Of a DNA stretch of 12,651 bases, positions 6,484 to 12,636 are shown in pieces (positions within the stretch are counted from its first letter, which is position 1; each line of letters starts with the position of its first letter). Source of the DNA: an uncultured Eubacteriales bacterium (GTDB lineage Bacteria > Bacillota > Clostridia > Oscillospirales > Oscillospiraceae); assembly GCA_905202605.1 (NCBI GenBank), contig CAJKSU010000070.1:1-12651 (forward strand). Reading direction: 5' to 3'. A program made the translations under genes and the position numbers. Below the pieces are notes generated by a model. It ran no database searches and had not been told where the DNA came from. It was given only the letters and a program-made list of their open reading frames with translations.

Positions 6484-7167
6484 TTATTTCAGCAGCGGGT
6501 CAATCACGCCGTTTTTCTCAAATGCCTTCTGGCGGTCGATGCAGGTGCCGCATTTGCCGCAGGGCTTGTCGCCGCCCTCATAGCAGCTCCAGGTCAGCGC
6601 ATAGGGAACGCCCAGCTCCAGACCCTTTTTCACCACATCGGCCTTGGTCAGGGAAACAAAGGGCGCTTCAATGGTCAGCTGATTGCCGCTGCCCAGATAG
6701 ATGGCCTGATTCATGGCGTTTACAAAGTCCAGAGAGCAGTCGGGATAGGCCGCACCCGCGGCGTCGTCGGCATGGGCGCCGTACATGATCTTGGAGCAGC
6801 CGTGGCTCAGGGCGATGCTGGCGGCGGAGGACAGGAACAGACCGTTCCGGAAGGGAACATAGGTAGAAACGGGCTTTTCCCCGTGGGTTTCTTCAATCTG
6901 CTGGGCATAGCTCTCCAGCGGAATGTCCTCGGTGGACTGCTTTAACAGGCTGCAATTGCTTCCGGCGAAGATCACGGAGAGATCCAGCTCCATGCGCTGA
7001 ACGCCGTAATACTCCGCCACCTTCTTTGCGGCCTGAATCTCCTTATCGTGCTTCTGACCGTAATAGACGGACAGGGCAAGGACGTTCTCCGCCCCCACTT
7101 CCTTCACTGCCATGGCAAGACAGGTGGTGCTGTCCACGCCGCCGCTGGATAAGACTAGAATTTTCAT
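6484..7167 (-). CDS. queC: 7-cyano-7-deazaguanine synthase QueC
   Basis: A 227-residue ATP-dependent enzyme that turns 7-carboxy-7-deazaguanine and ammonia into preQ0. The N-terminal PP-loop SGGVDS (8-13) binds ATP. Other family blocks are YYGQKH, VPFRNGLFLSSAASIA and GAHADDAAGAAYPDC. The C-terminal zinc site is Cys195, Cys203, Cys206 and Cys209 (SCYEGGDKPCGKCGTC). Length matches the family. The ATG at 7167 overlaps the folE TGA as ATGA, with GGAGG about 10 nt upstream inside folE, indicating coupled translation. It supplies preQ0 to QueF encoded next. Confidence 0.98.
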   Translation of the reverse strand: MKILVLSSGGVDSTTCLAMAVKEVGAENVLALSVYYGQKHDKEIQAAKKVAEYYGVQRMELDLSVIFAGSNCSLLKQSTEDIPLESYAQQIEETHGEKPVSTYVPFRNGLFLSSAASIALSHGCSKIMYGAHADDAAGAAYPDCSLDFVNAMNQAIYLGSGNQLTIEAPFVSLTKADVVKKGLELGVPYALTWSCYEGGDKPCGKCGTCIDRQKAFEKNGVIDPLLK

Positions 7168-7739
7168 TTGAGCATTGCCTCCATTCGCATTTGCAGCACC
7201 GGGTCGGTTTCAAATTTGCCCCGGTAGGTTTCGGTGATGGTACGGGTGCCGGGCTTCTGGATGCCGCGGGCGGTCATGCAGCTGTGACAGCCGGAGATCA
7301 CCACGGCTACGTCCTCGCTGCCGGTGACCATGGAGATGATCTCCGCAATGTCCCGCCCCAGACGCTCCTGAAGCTGGAGCCGCCGGGCGGCCATGTCCGC
7401 GATCCGGGCGATCTTGCTCAGACCGATGACCTTTCCTCTTGGCAGATAGCCCACGCTGACCTTCATATCGTACATCAGCGCCATATGGTGCTCGCAGTAG
7501 GAAAATACGTCGATATCCCGCACCAGAACCAGATCGTGGTGGTCGGGGTCGGCTTCCTCAAAGGTCTTATCGAACATCCGGGCAATCTCCTTGTTGGTAT
7601 AGTTCATGCCCGCAAAGACCTCTTCATACATCTTTGCCACCCGCTGGGGCGTTTCCTTCAGACCCTCGCGCTCCGGGTCGTCGCCCAGCGCAATCAGAAT
7701 GCCCCGAATGTGCTTTTCAATGGCTTTTGTGTCGATCAA
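7164..7739 (-). CDS. folE: GTP cyclohydrolase I (FolE)
   Basis: A 191-residue type I GTP cyclohydrolase that converts GTP to 7,8-dihydroneopterin triphosphate and formate, the common first step of queuosine and folate synthesis. The zinc and active-site motif Cys82-Glu-His84-His85 and His152-x-Cys154 (GCHSCMTARG) match E. coli C110/H112/H113 and H179/C181. Other blocks are the N-terminal GLKETPQRVAKMY and LGLSKIAR-like IGLSKIARIADM. The start is TTG at 7739: no in-frame ATG exists near the N-terminus, and AGGGGG within the end of queE lies just upstream. It begins 3 nt after the queE stop. Placement inside the que operon suggests that this copy feeds queuosine; whether a second copy serves folate is outside the window. 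Confidence 0.97.
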   Translation of the reverse strand: MIDTKAIEKHIRGILIALGDDPEREGLKETPQRVAKMYEEVFAGMNYTNKEIARMFDKTFEEADPDHHDLVLVRDIDVFSYCEHHMALMYDMKVSVGYLPRGKVIGLSKIARIADMAARRLQLQERLGRDIAEIISMVTGSEDVAVVISGCHSCMTARGIQKPGTRTITETYRGKFETDPVLQMRMEAMLK

Positions 7740-7742
7740 CGG

Positions 7743-8411
7743 TTACACCCCCTGACGGTTCGGATCCCAGATGACCTTGTGCAGCTGGATTTGCAGGGTC
7801 ACTCCGGTCATATGATGCGCCTTCATAAACTCCACCATGTCGGCGGGCTGAATGGAGCCAAACACCGGGCTGAGATACACGTGGGTGTGGGCGGTGAGGT
7901 TATACTGCGCTGTGACTTCCAGCGCGCGCTCCAGATCGGCGGTGCTGCCGCAGACGAACTTTACGGTGTCCTGCATGGTAAGGAGCGGGAGATTGGTATG
8001 GCACATATGCTGCTCCATGCCGCTGGCGGAGAGCTTATAGTCCATGGTGAAGGATGGACGGCAGGCATTTTGGAGATAAGGAGACAGGTCCACGCTGCCG
8101 TTGGTCTCCACCTCTACATATAGTTCCGGATCCCGGCACAGAAGCTCCAGAAGCTCTCCGATGCCCTCCTGAATCATTGGTTCGCCGCCGGTGACGGTGA
8201 CGTTCTTCGCACCGCTCTCCTTGACCTGACGGTAGAGCTGCTGCGCAGTGAGGCGGGCGCGGGCGGCGGAAATATCCTGCGCCCACTTGGTGTCGCAGTA
8301 GTCGCAGCGGAGATTGCAGCCGGTGAAGCGGATGAAATAGGCCAGCTGACCGGCATGCGTTCCCTCACCGTTGATGCTCAAAAACGTCTCGGCAATATTA
8401 TAGGTATGCAA
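7743..8411 (-). CDS. queE: 7-carboxy-7-deazaguanine synthase QueE (radical SAM)
   Basis: A 222-residue radical SAM enzyme that rearranges 6-carboxy-5,6,7,8-tetrahydropterin into 7-carboxy-7-deazaguanine. The 4Fe-4S motif Cys32-x3-Cys36-x2-Cys39 (GCNLRCDYCDT) is the canonical form, not the longer CX14CX2C variant. SINGEG near residue 12 and VTGGEP (73-78) are family motifs for substrate and SAM binding. Start: a frame begins at an ATG at 8462, but this would overlap queD by 65 nt without a ribosome binding site. The TTG at 8411 has a perfect AAGGAGG (8420-8426) 8 nt upstream and gives the usual N-terminus (M)HTYNIAETF. With that start it overlaps the queD stop by 14 nt. It ends 3 nt before folE. 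Confidence 0.96.
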   Translation of the reverse strand: MHTYNIAETFLSINGEGTHAGQLAYFIRFTGCNLRCDYCDTKWAQDISAARARLTAQQLYRQVKESGAKNVTVTGGEPMIQEGIGELLELLCRDPELYVEVETNGSVDLSPYLQNACRPSFTMDYKLSASGMEQHMCHTNLPLLTMQDTVKFVCGSTADLERALEVTAQYNLTAHTHVYLSPVFGSIQPADMVEFMKAHHMTGVTLQIQLHKVIWDPNRQGV

Positions 8412-8844
8412 GCTTTGCGCCTCCTTCGCCGGTGTAGACCGCACAGTTGTTTGGGGTTTCATAGACCGCCACCTCCTTGGGGGTAAGCCCCAGCTTGGTC
8501 AGGCGGTCATAGAAATACCGGCTGAAATTCTCGGCGGTGGTGCGGAAGGGGAGAAAGACCATATGGAAATCCTCGTCCCGCAGGGCGCTGAGGGTGGCTT
8601 CCCTGAGCGTTCCCTCCTCCACCAGCAGGGCGTGGTCAAATTCATCGGCAAGGCTTTTGAGCGCGTCCTTTAAATCACCGAAATCCAGCAGCATCCCGGC
8701 CTTTGCGCCGGTGGGGATCAGCTGATCGCCCATGACCTTGACCACAATGCGCCAGCGATGCCCGTGGATGTTTTTACATTTGCCGTCGTAGCCCTTTAAA
8801 AAGTGGGCAGCGTCAAAGCTGGCTTCGGATTGAAGCAGATACAT
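8398..8844 (-). CDS. queD: 6-carboxy-5,6,7,8-tetrahydropterin synthase QueD
   Basis: A 148-residue member of the 6-pyruvoyl-tetrahydropterin synthase fold that converts dihydroneopterin triphosphate to 6-carboxytetrahydropterin. Zinc ligands are His14 (FDAAHFL), His27 and His29 (KNIHGHRW). Cys23 is the expected catalytic cysteine, the Asp70-His71 pair (EFDHALL) completes the catalytic set, and Glu129 in YETPNN would bind the pterin ring. The first gene of the operon, its ATG at 8844 is preceded by AGGAGG (8853-8858) at 8 nt. That ribosome binding site lies in TGACAGGAGG, which is complementary over 10 bases to part of the upstream leader. The gene sits directly behind a preQ1-I aptamer and an intrinsic terminator, so its expression and that of the whole operon should fall when preQ1 is abundant. 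Confidence 0.97.
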   Translation of the reverse strand: MYLLQSEASFDAAHFLKGYDGKCKNIHGHRWRIVVKVMGDQLIPTGAKAGMLLDFGDLKDALKSLADEFDHALLVEEGTLREATLSALRDEDFHMVFLPFRTTAENFSRYFYDRLTKLGLTPKEVAVYETPNNCAVYTGEGGAKLAYL

Positions 8845-8890
8845 GATAAAATCCTCCTGTCAATCGCAGCCCTGAATGCAAAATGCAAAC

Positions 8891-8915
8891 AAAAAAGGGC
8901 GCAATCATTGCGCCC
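8891..8915 (-). terminator. Leader terminator upstream of queD (riboswitch expression platform)
   Basis: On the minus strand GGGCGCAA (8908-8915) pairs perfectly with TTGCGCCC (8897-8904) around a 3-nt loop and is followed at once by six T (8891-8896). It lies between the preQ1 aptamer and the queD ribosome binding site, so it most likely works as the conditional terminator. I could not identify one clear antiterminator strand by eye. Confidence 0.85.
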
Positions 8916-8920
8916 AAAAG

Positions 8921-8943
8921 CCTGTGATACGCCGTATCACAGG
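8921..8943 (-). promoter_or_regulatory. 10-bp hairpin between the preQ1 aptamer and the terminator
   Basis: On the minus strand CCTGTGATAC (8934-8943) pairs perfectly with GTATCACAGG (8921-8930) around GGC. CTTTT follows, so it is itself weakly terminator-like. Its first bases CCTG could instead pair with CAGG at the 3' edge of the aptamer (8947-8950), the strand that closes the preQ1 pseudoknot. It may therefore take part in switching. Confidence 0.5.
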
Positions 8944-8946
8944 AAA

Positions 8947-8984
8947 CCTGGTTTTGTTTACTGACAGGAGGGCCGCGAACTGTC
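8947..8984 (-). promoter_or_regulatory. preQ1-I riboswitch aptamer
   Basis: On the minus strand the leader reads stem P1 GACAG, loop TTCGCGGCCCTC, P1' CTGTC, then an A-rich tail AGTAAACAAAACC and AGG. This is the compact H-type pseudoknot of the preQ1-I class. The A-rich stretch TAAACAAAAC and the TTCGC loop start closely resemble the Thermoanaerobacter tengcongensis aptamer (UCGCAG loop, UUAACAAAACAAGG tail). Pairing of the loop CCT with the terminal AGG gives P2. The promoter is just upstream, and the terminator and then queD, first gene of the preQ1 biosynthesis operon, follow. The known role is feedback repression by preQ1. The assignment rests on pattern matching by eye plus context, not on a covariance-model score. 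Confidence 0.85.
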
Positions 8985-9000
8985 ATCGTTCAATTGTAAA

Positions 9001-9025
9001 GGGTCGTTACGTCCTGTAACGACCC
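9001..9025 (-). promoter_or_regulatory. 10-bp inverted repeat at the start of the que operon transcript
   Basis: GGGTCGTTAC and GTAACGACCC (9001-9010 and 9016-9025) are perfect inverse complements around 5 nt. The repeat begins 3 bp downstream of the TATAAT box and covers the likely transcription start. As DNA it could be an operator; as RNA it would be a 5' stabilising hairpin or, with the TTT that follows, a weak terminator for the upstream marR-type gene. Sequence alone does not separate these. Confidence 0.55.
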
Positions 9026-9028
9026 TAG

Positions 9029-9057
9029 ATTATAGCATGTTATTTCTCTGATTGCAA
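9029..9057 (-). promoter_or_regulatory. Sigma-A promoter of the queuosine operon
   Basis: On the minus strand TTGCAA (9052-9057), a 17-bp spacer, and a perfect TATAAT (9029-9034). The -35 box lies inside the last codons of the marR-type gene. Transcription from about 9022 gives a leader of about 180 nt that holds the preQ1 aptamer, a hairpin and a terminator. Confidence 0.8.
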
Positions 9058-9513
9058 GGGGGAAAGCTCGCTCAGTGCGGTTTCATAGGCGCGGAACAGC
9101 GTGGTGGCGCTGGCAAGCAGCTGGGTGAACTTTTCCCGCCCGATGGAATCCACCACGCCCTCGTGGAACCTCCGGAGCAGTTCGGAAGCGTCGTCATAGA
9201 CGCTCTGCCCCAGCGGGGTAAGGGAGACAAAGGTATTCCGGCGGCTGTTCTTGTCGATGGTGCGAAGTACCCAGTCCTTTTCCTCCAGCAATTTGAGCAG
9301 CTTGGAGATCATGGAGACGGACACGGAAAGCTCCTCGGCCAGAGACGATACATAGACGCCGGGGACGTCCGGATGCGCATCCCGACTGCAATGAAGGGCG
9401 GTGAGAATCAGATATTCCGGCTGGGTGACCCCCGGTGTGATCTTACTCCAGTCCATTCGACGAAGATGCTGGTGCAGCAGTAAAAAGCCCTGCCCTCCGC
9501 TGAGATTTTCCAT
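9040..9513 (-). CDS. MarR-family transcriptional regulator
   Basis: A 157-residue dimeric winged-helix regulator, typical MarR length. Helices leading into QPEYLILTAL are followed by the DNA-binding helix-turn-helix VSSLAEELSVSVSMISKLLKLLEEKDWVLRTIDKNSRRNTFVSLTPLG (about 54-100), where the beta-wing carries the D-K-N-S-R-R-N basic patch. The C-terminal helices about 103-150 form the dimer interface. The ATG at 9513 has GAGGAGG 9 nt upstream. It is divergent from the ABC transporter gene across a 232-bp spacer, so repression of that gene and of itself is the likely job; the inducer is unknown. Its own promoter is close to consensus. The 3' end carries the -35 box of the que operon promoter, so marR-type transcription may also run into the que leader. 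Confidence 0.92.
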   Translation of the reverse strand: MENLSGGQGFLLLHQHLRRMDWSKITPGVTQPEYLILTALHCSRDAHPDVPGVYVSSLAEELSVSVSMISKLLKLLEEKDWVLRTIDKNSRRNTFVSLTPLGQSVYDDASELLRRFHEGVVDSIGREKFTQLLASATTLFRAYETALSELSPLQSEK

Positions 9514-9532
9514 GTTGATGTTCCTCCTCTGT

Positions 9533-9545
9533 GGGAGCCGCTCCC
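9533..9545. repeat. Short palindrome in the marR-type leader
   Basis: GGGAG (9533-9537) and CTCCC (9541-9545) flank CCG, just upstream of the marR-type ribosome binding site. It could be a small leader hairpin or an operator half-site; nothing decides between these. Confidence 0.3.
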
Positions 9546-9572
9546 GCTGGATAGACCCCGCAAACTGACGTT

Positions 9573-9601
9573 ATTCTACTGCAAAAAATTTCTGGTGTCA
9601 A
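9573..9601 (-). promoter_or_regulatory. Sigma-A promoter of the MarR-family gene
   Basis: On the minus strand a perfect TTGACA (9596-9601), a 17-bp spacer, and TAGAAT (9573-9578, five of six). This is the most consensus-like -35 box in the window. The start near 9566 leaves about 50 nt before the ATG at 9513. Confidence 0.85.
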
Positions 9602-9610
9602 CAATTTCGA

Positions 9611-9641
9611 TGTTCAAAAAATGTTTACAGCCATCTGAACA
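9611..9641. promoter_or_regulatory. Candidate MarR operator (inverted repeat) between divergent promoters
   Basis: TGTTCA (9611-9616) and TGAACA (9636-9641) are inverted copies whose centres lie 25 bp apart, in an A/T-rich stretch between the two divergent promoters. MarR proteins usually bind AT-rich palindromes of about 16-20 bp, so this spacing is somewhat long. The assignment rests on position and symmetry only. Confidence 0.3.
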
Positions 9642-9667
9642 AAAATGTGATATCCTATATGGGTATT

Positions 9668-9695
9668 TGGACAGTTTTGAAAATCTGGGTAAATT
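9668..9695 (+). promoter_or_regulatory. Probable promoter of the ABC transporter gene
   Basis: TGGACA (9668-9673, five of six), a 16-bp spacer, and TAAATT (9690-9695, four of six). The start near 9702 gives a leader of about 44 nt before the GTG at 9746. A TTTACA at 9624 is another possible -35, but I found no good -10 at the right distance from it. Confidence 0.45.
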
Positions 9696-9707
9696 ATGCG
9701 TTCCGAT

Positions 9708-9728
9708 GGAGCAGCAGGTTACTGCTCC
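9708..9728 (+). promoter_or_regulatory. Hairpin in the ABC transporter leader
   Basis: GGAGCAG (9708-9714) and CTGCTCC (9722-9728) form a 7-bp stem with a 7-nt loop, just before the AAAGGG ribosome binding site. It could be a 5' leader hairpin or an operator covering the early transcribed region. Confidence 0.45.
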
Positions 9729-9745
9729 ACAGAAAGGGTGACATT

Positions 9746-12472
9746 GTGTTACAGCTGAAAAACATCAAAAAGGATTATCTCTCCGGGGAGGAGACGGTGC
9801 ATGCCCTCAAGGGCATCGACATTTCCTTTCGGAAAAGCGAGTTCGTGTCGATTCTTGGGCAGTCGGGCTGTGGAAAGACCACGCTGCTGAACATCATCGG
9901 CGGTCTGGATCGGTATACCTCCGGCGATCTGGTTATCAACGGGAAATCCACCAAGGAGTTTAAGGATCGGGACTGGGACACCTATCGGAACCACTCCATC
10001 GGCTTTGTATTCCAGAGCTATAATCTGATCCCCCATCAGAATGTACTATCGAATGTAGAGCTGGCGCTGACCCTGTCCGGGGTTTCCAAAGCCGAGCGCC
10101 GGAGACGGGCCAAGGAGGCGCTGGAACAGGTGGGGCTGGGGGATCAGCTGAAAAAGAAGCCAAACCAGATGTCCGGCGGTCAGATGCAGCGGGTGGCCAT
10201 TGCCCGTGCGCTGGTGAACAACCCGGACATTCTTCTGGCGGATGAACCCACCGGTGCGCTGGACTCCGAGACCTCCGTGCAGGTCATGGAGATCCTCAAG
10301 GAGGTGGCGAAGGATAAGCTGGTCATCATGGTCACCCACAATCCGGAGCTGGCGGAGCAGTATTCCACCCGCATCATCCGGGTGCTGGACGGCGAGGTGG
10401 TGTCTGATTCCATGCCCTATACCCCGGAGCAGGAGGAGGCGGAGCGGGTCACTGCCAATGCTCCGGTGAAAAGGCCGGGGATGAGCTATCTCACCGCCCT
10501 GAGCCTGAGCCTCAACAACCTGATGACCAAGAAGGGCAGGACGATCCTGACAGCCTTTGCCGGTTCCATCGGCATCATTGGCATTGCGCTGATCCTGAGC
10601 CTGTCCAGCGGCATGCAGAATTATATCGACAAAATGGAAGAGGATACCCTGACCTCCTATCCCATTACCATTCAGCAGGCCACCATGGATATGTCCTCCA
10701 TGATGGGAACCATGATGAACGTGAAGCAGGAGGGGGAGGAGCATGAGCCGGGGCAGGTCTATTCCTCCAGCATTATGACCGGACTCATTGACTCCATGAT
10801 GTCGGAGATCTCCACCAATGATCTGACGAATTTTAAGAAGGTGCTGGAGGAGGACGGCAACGAGATCGCCGCCATGGCCTCTGAAATCCGCTACAGCTAT
10901 CCCACCCAGATCGGCATCTATACGAAGAACACCGAAGGGAAGCTCCACCGGGTGAACCCCATTTCCGTGCTGGACGAGATCGGCATGGGGGACATTGCGT
11001 CCCAGATGGGCATGAACAGCATCGACGTCTGCACGGAGCTTTCCAACAACGAAGCCACCCGGCAGAGCGACTATGAGCTGCTTACCGGCACGTGGCCGCA
11101 GGATAAAAATGAGGTGGTGCTGATTCTCAATAAAAATTATGAGGTCACGGACTACACCCTCTATGCGCTGGGACTGCTGGACACCCAAAAGCTGAAGGAC
11201 GCCATCACCGACGCCCAGAAGCAGCTGGCGGACGGCGGCACCGTGGAGGAGACGGACATTGCCCAGACGGAAACCACATACAGCTATGAGGATATGCTGG
11301 GGCTGGATCTCCGGCTGGTGCTGCCCACGGATCCGTATGAAAAGACCGAAACCGGCTACGTGGACAGAAGCGGCGACGAGAGCTATATGGAAACCGTCTA
11401 TGACAATGCCCAGCGGCTGAAGGTGGTGGGCATTGTCCGGAACACTGCGGACAATGGCAATGAATACGGCACCATCGGCTATACCTCTGACCTGACGGCC
11501 TATGTGGTGGGCGCAGTGGACGGCAGCGAGATCGTTAAGACCCAGAAGGAGAACCCGGATGTGGACGTGTTCACCGGCCTGCCCTTCCGTGGCACCGAGG
11601 CAGGGGATGCGGCGCTGGCAGCGCAGGGGGACACCGGAGAGACGGTGGAGAACGGCTATAACGAGGCGCAGAGCCAGCTGATCGCCGATACCGTTGCGGC
11701 ACTGCCGGAGATGTACCGGAGCCAGATCACCGCCCTGCCTGAGGAGCAGCAGGCGCAGATGCTCATGGAAAACGGCCTGCTTACTCAGGACGCCTTGGAC
11801 GCACTGGGGGATGGCGGCAGCCGGAGCACCGAGGCCGTGGTATCCGAGGGCAGCTATGAGGGCAACCTCACGACCCTTGGTGCGGCGACGCTGGACGATC
11901 CCAACGCCATCAGCCTTTATGCTGCGTCCTTTGAGGACAAGGAGGCTCTGACCGACGCGCTGGACGCCTATAACGACAAAATGACCGAGGAGGGCAAGGA
12001 CGATCAGGTGATCCATTACACCGACTACGTGGGGCTGCTCATGAGCTCGGTGACGGATATTGTGAACATCGTCAGCTATGTGCTCATCGCCTTTGTGGGC
12101 ATTTCGCTGGTGGTATCGTCCATTATGATCGGCGTGATCACGCTGATCTCCGTGCAGGAGCGCACCAAGGAGATCGGCATCCTCCGCTCTATCGGCGCAT
12201 CCAAGCGGGATGTGAGCCGGGTGTTCAATGCCGAGACTTTGATTATCGGGCTGGGAGCGGGCGTGATCGGCATCGGCGTTACGCTGATCCTGAATATCCC
12301 CATCAATATGGTAATCAACCATCTGGCGGGCATCGGCAACGTGGCAAAGCTGCCGCCGGTGGGCGGCGCTGCACTGGTGCTGATTTCGGTGCTGCTGACC
12401 ATGATTGCAGGCTTGATCCCGGCGAAAACGGCGGCAAAGAAGGACCCGGTGGACGCACTGAGAACGGAATAA
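9746..12472 (+). CDS. ABC exporter: ATPase fused to MacB/FtsX-type permease
   Basis: A 908-residue inner-membrane transporter. Residues 1-225 are the ATPase: Walker A GQSGCGKTT (38-46), Q-loop Gln90, signature MSGGQ (142-146), Walker B ILLADE (162-167) and His198. A first membrane segment lies at about 264-287 (RTILTAFAGSIGIIGIALIL), a large extracellular domain at about 300-765, and three C-terminal segments at about 775-801, 831-852 and 873-893. The cytoplasmic loop QERTKEIGILRSIGASKRDV (803-822) and the C-terminal PAKTAAKKDPVDALR are FtsX/MacB permease hallmarks. Such proteins act as mechanotransmission ATPases for export or sensing of peptides, antibiotics or lipids. Residues 314-324 contain six methionines. 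Start: the frame is open upstream from 9647, but that part overlaps the promoter. The GTG at 9746 follows AAAGGG and gives (M)LQLKNIKKDYLSG, the standard ATPase N-terminus. Divergent MarR control is likely; the substrate is unknown. Confidence 0.92.
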   Translation: MLQLKNIKKDYLSGEETVHALKGIDISFRKSEFVSILGQSGCGKTTLLNIIGGLDRYTSGDLVINGKSTKEFKDRDWDTYRNHSIGFVFQSYNLIPHQNVLSNVELALTLSGVSKAERRRRAKEALEQVGLGDQLKKKPNQMSGGQMQRVAIARALVNNPDILLADEPTGALDSETSVQVMEILKEVAKDKLVIMVTHNPELAEQYSTRIIRVLDGEVVSDSMPYTPEQEEAERVTANAPVKRPGMSYLTALSLSLNNLMTKKGRTILTAFAGSIGIIGIALILSLSSGMQNYIDKMEEDTLTSYPITIQQATMDMSSMMGTMMNVKQEGEEHEPGQVYSSSIMTGLIDSMMSEISTNDLTNFKKVLEEDGNEIAAMASEIRYSYPTQIGIYTKNTEGKLHRVNPISVLDEIGMGDIASQMGMNSIDVCTELSNNEATRQSDYELLTGTWPQDKNEVVLILNKNYEVTDYTLYALGLLDTQKLKDAITDAQKQLADGGTVEETDIAQTETTYSYEDMLGLDLRLVLPTDPYEKTETGYVDRSGDESYMETVYDNAQRLKVVGIVRNTADNGNEYGTIGYTSDLTAYVVGAVDGSEIVKTQKENPDVDVFTGLPFRGTEAGDAALAAQGDTGETVENGYNEAQSQLIADTVAALPEMYRSQITALPEEQQAQMLMENGLLTQDALDALGDGGSRSTEAVVSEGSYEGNLTTLGAATLDDPNAISLYAASFEDKEALTDALDAYNDKMTEEGKDDQVIHYTDYVGLLMSSVTDIVNIVSYVLIAFVGISLVVSSIMIGVITLISVQERTKEIGILRSIGASKRDVSRVFNAETLIIGLGAGVIGIGVTLILNIPINMVINHLAGIGNVAKLPPVGGAALVLISVLLTMIAGLIPAKTAAKKDPVDALRTE

Positions 12473-12486
12473 GGGATATAAAACGA

Positions 12487-12515
12487 GCGTGCTGCAAGGA
12501 ATGGTTGCAGCACGC
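12487..12515 (+). terminator. Hairpin terminator after the ABC transporter gene
   Basis: GCGTGCTGCAA (12487-12497) and TTGCAGCACGC (12505-12515) form a perfect 11-bp stem with a 7-nt loop, 14 nt after the stop. The downstream U-tract is weak on the plus strand (CCTGTTATG, later GTTTTC), while the minus side has TCGTTTTAT, so it may act in both directions. Confidence 0.65.
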
Positions 12516-12542
12516 CCTGTTATGTTGCGTTTTCGTGGAGAA

Positions 12543-12636
12543 CCTCTCAGTCAGCGCAAAGGCACTGACAGCTCCCCTCACAGGGGAGCCCAGCGTGTCA
12601 AAAAAGCCTCGCAGAGTTTGCCGCGTTCGCGGCAAA
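12543..12636. repeat. Palindrome-rich intergenic element, probable dispersed repeat
   Basis: The stretch begins CCTCTCAGTCAGCG and contains, in order, a TCAGT/ACTGA stem (about 12547-12567), a perfect 8-bp stem GCTCCCCT/AGGGGAGC with a CAC loop (12571-12589), and a perfect palindrome TTTGCCGCG-TT-CGCGGCAAA (12617-12636). No coding capacity is seen. From memory, very similar CTCTCAGTC...GACAGCTCCCCT...AGGGGAGC units recur in intergenic regions of gut Oscillospiraceae, suggesting a MITE- or REP-like dispersed element. Only one copy lies in this window, so repetition cannot be shown here. The window ends 15 bases later. Confidence 0.5.

Noticed and set aside
8412..8462. Upstream ATG start for queE at 8462
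   Set aside because: It overlaps queD by 65 nt without a ribosome site; the TTG at 8411 has a perfect AAGGAGG at 8 nt and gives the normal N-terminus.
8881..8943. Reading the leader hairpins upstream of queD as a CRISPR repeat or tRNA-like structure
   Set aside because: They occur once each, are simple stem-loops ending in a T run, and are explained by a riboswitch expression platform.
10046..12322. Very long open minus-strand frame (about 758 codons) opposite the ABC gene
   Set aside because: It lies entirely antisense to a clear ABC transporter, is rich in His, Gly and Arg with no domain, and arises from GC-biased third positions of the real gene.
9746..12472. Assignment of the ABC protein to bacitracin (BceAB) or macrolide (MacB) export
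   Set aside because: The fold is shared, but the long external domain has no recognised substrate-specific feature and there is no adjacent two-component system or membrane-fusion protein.
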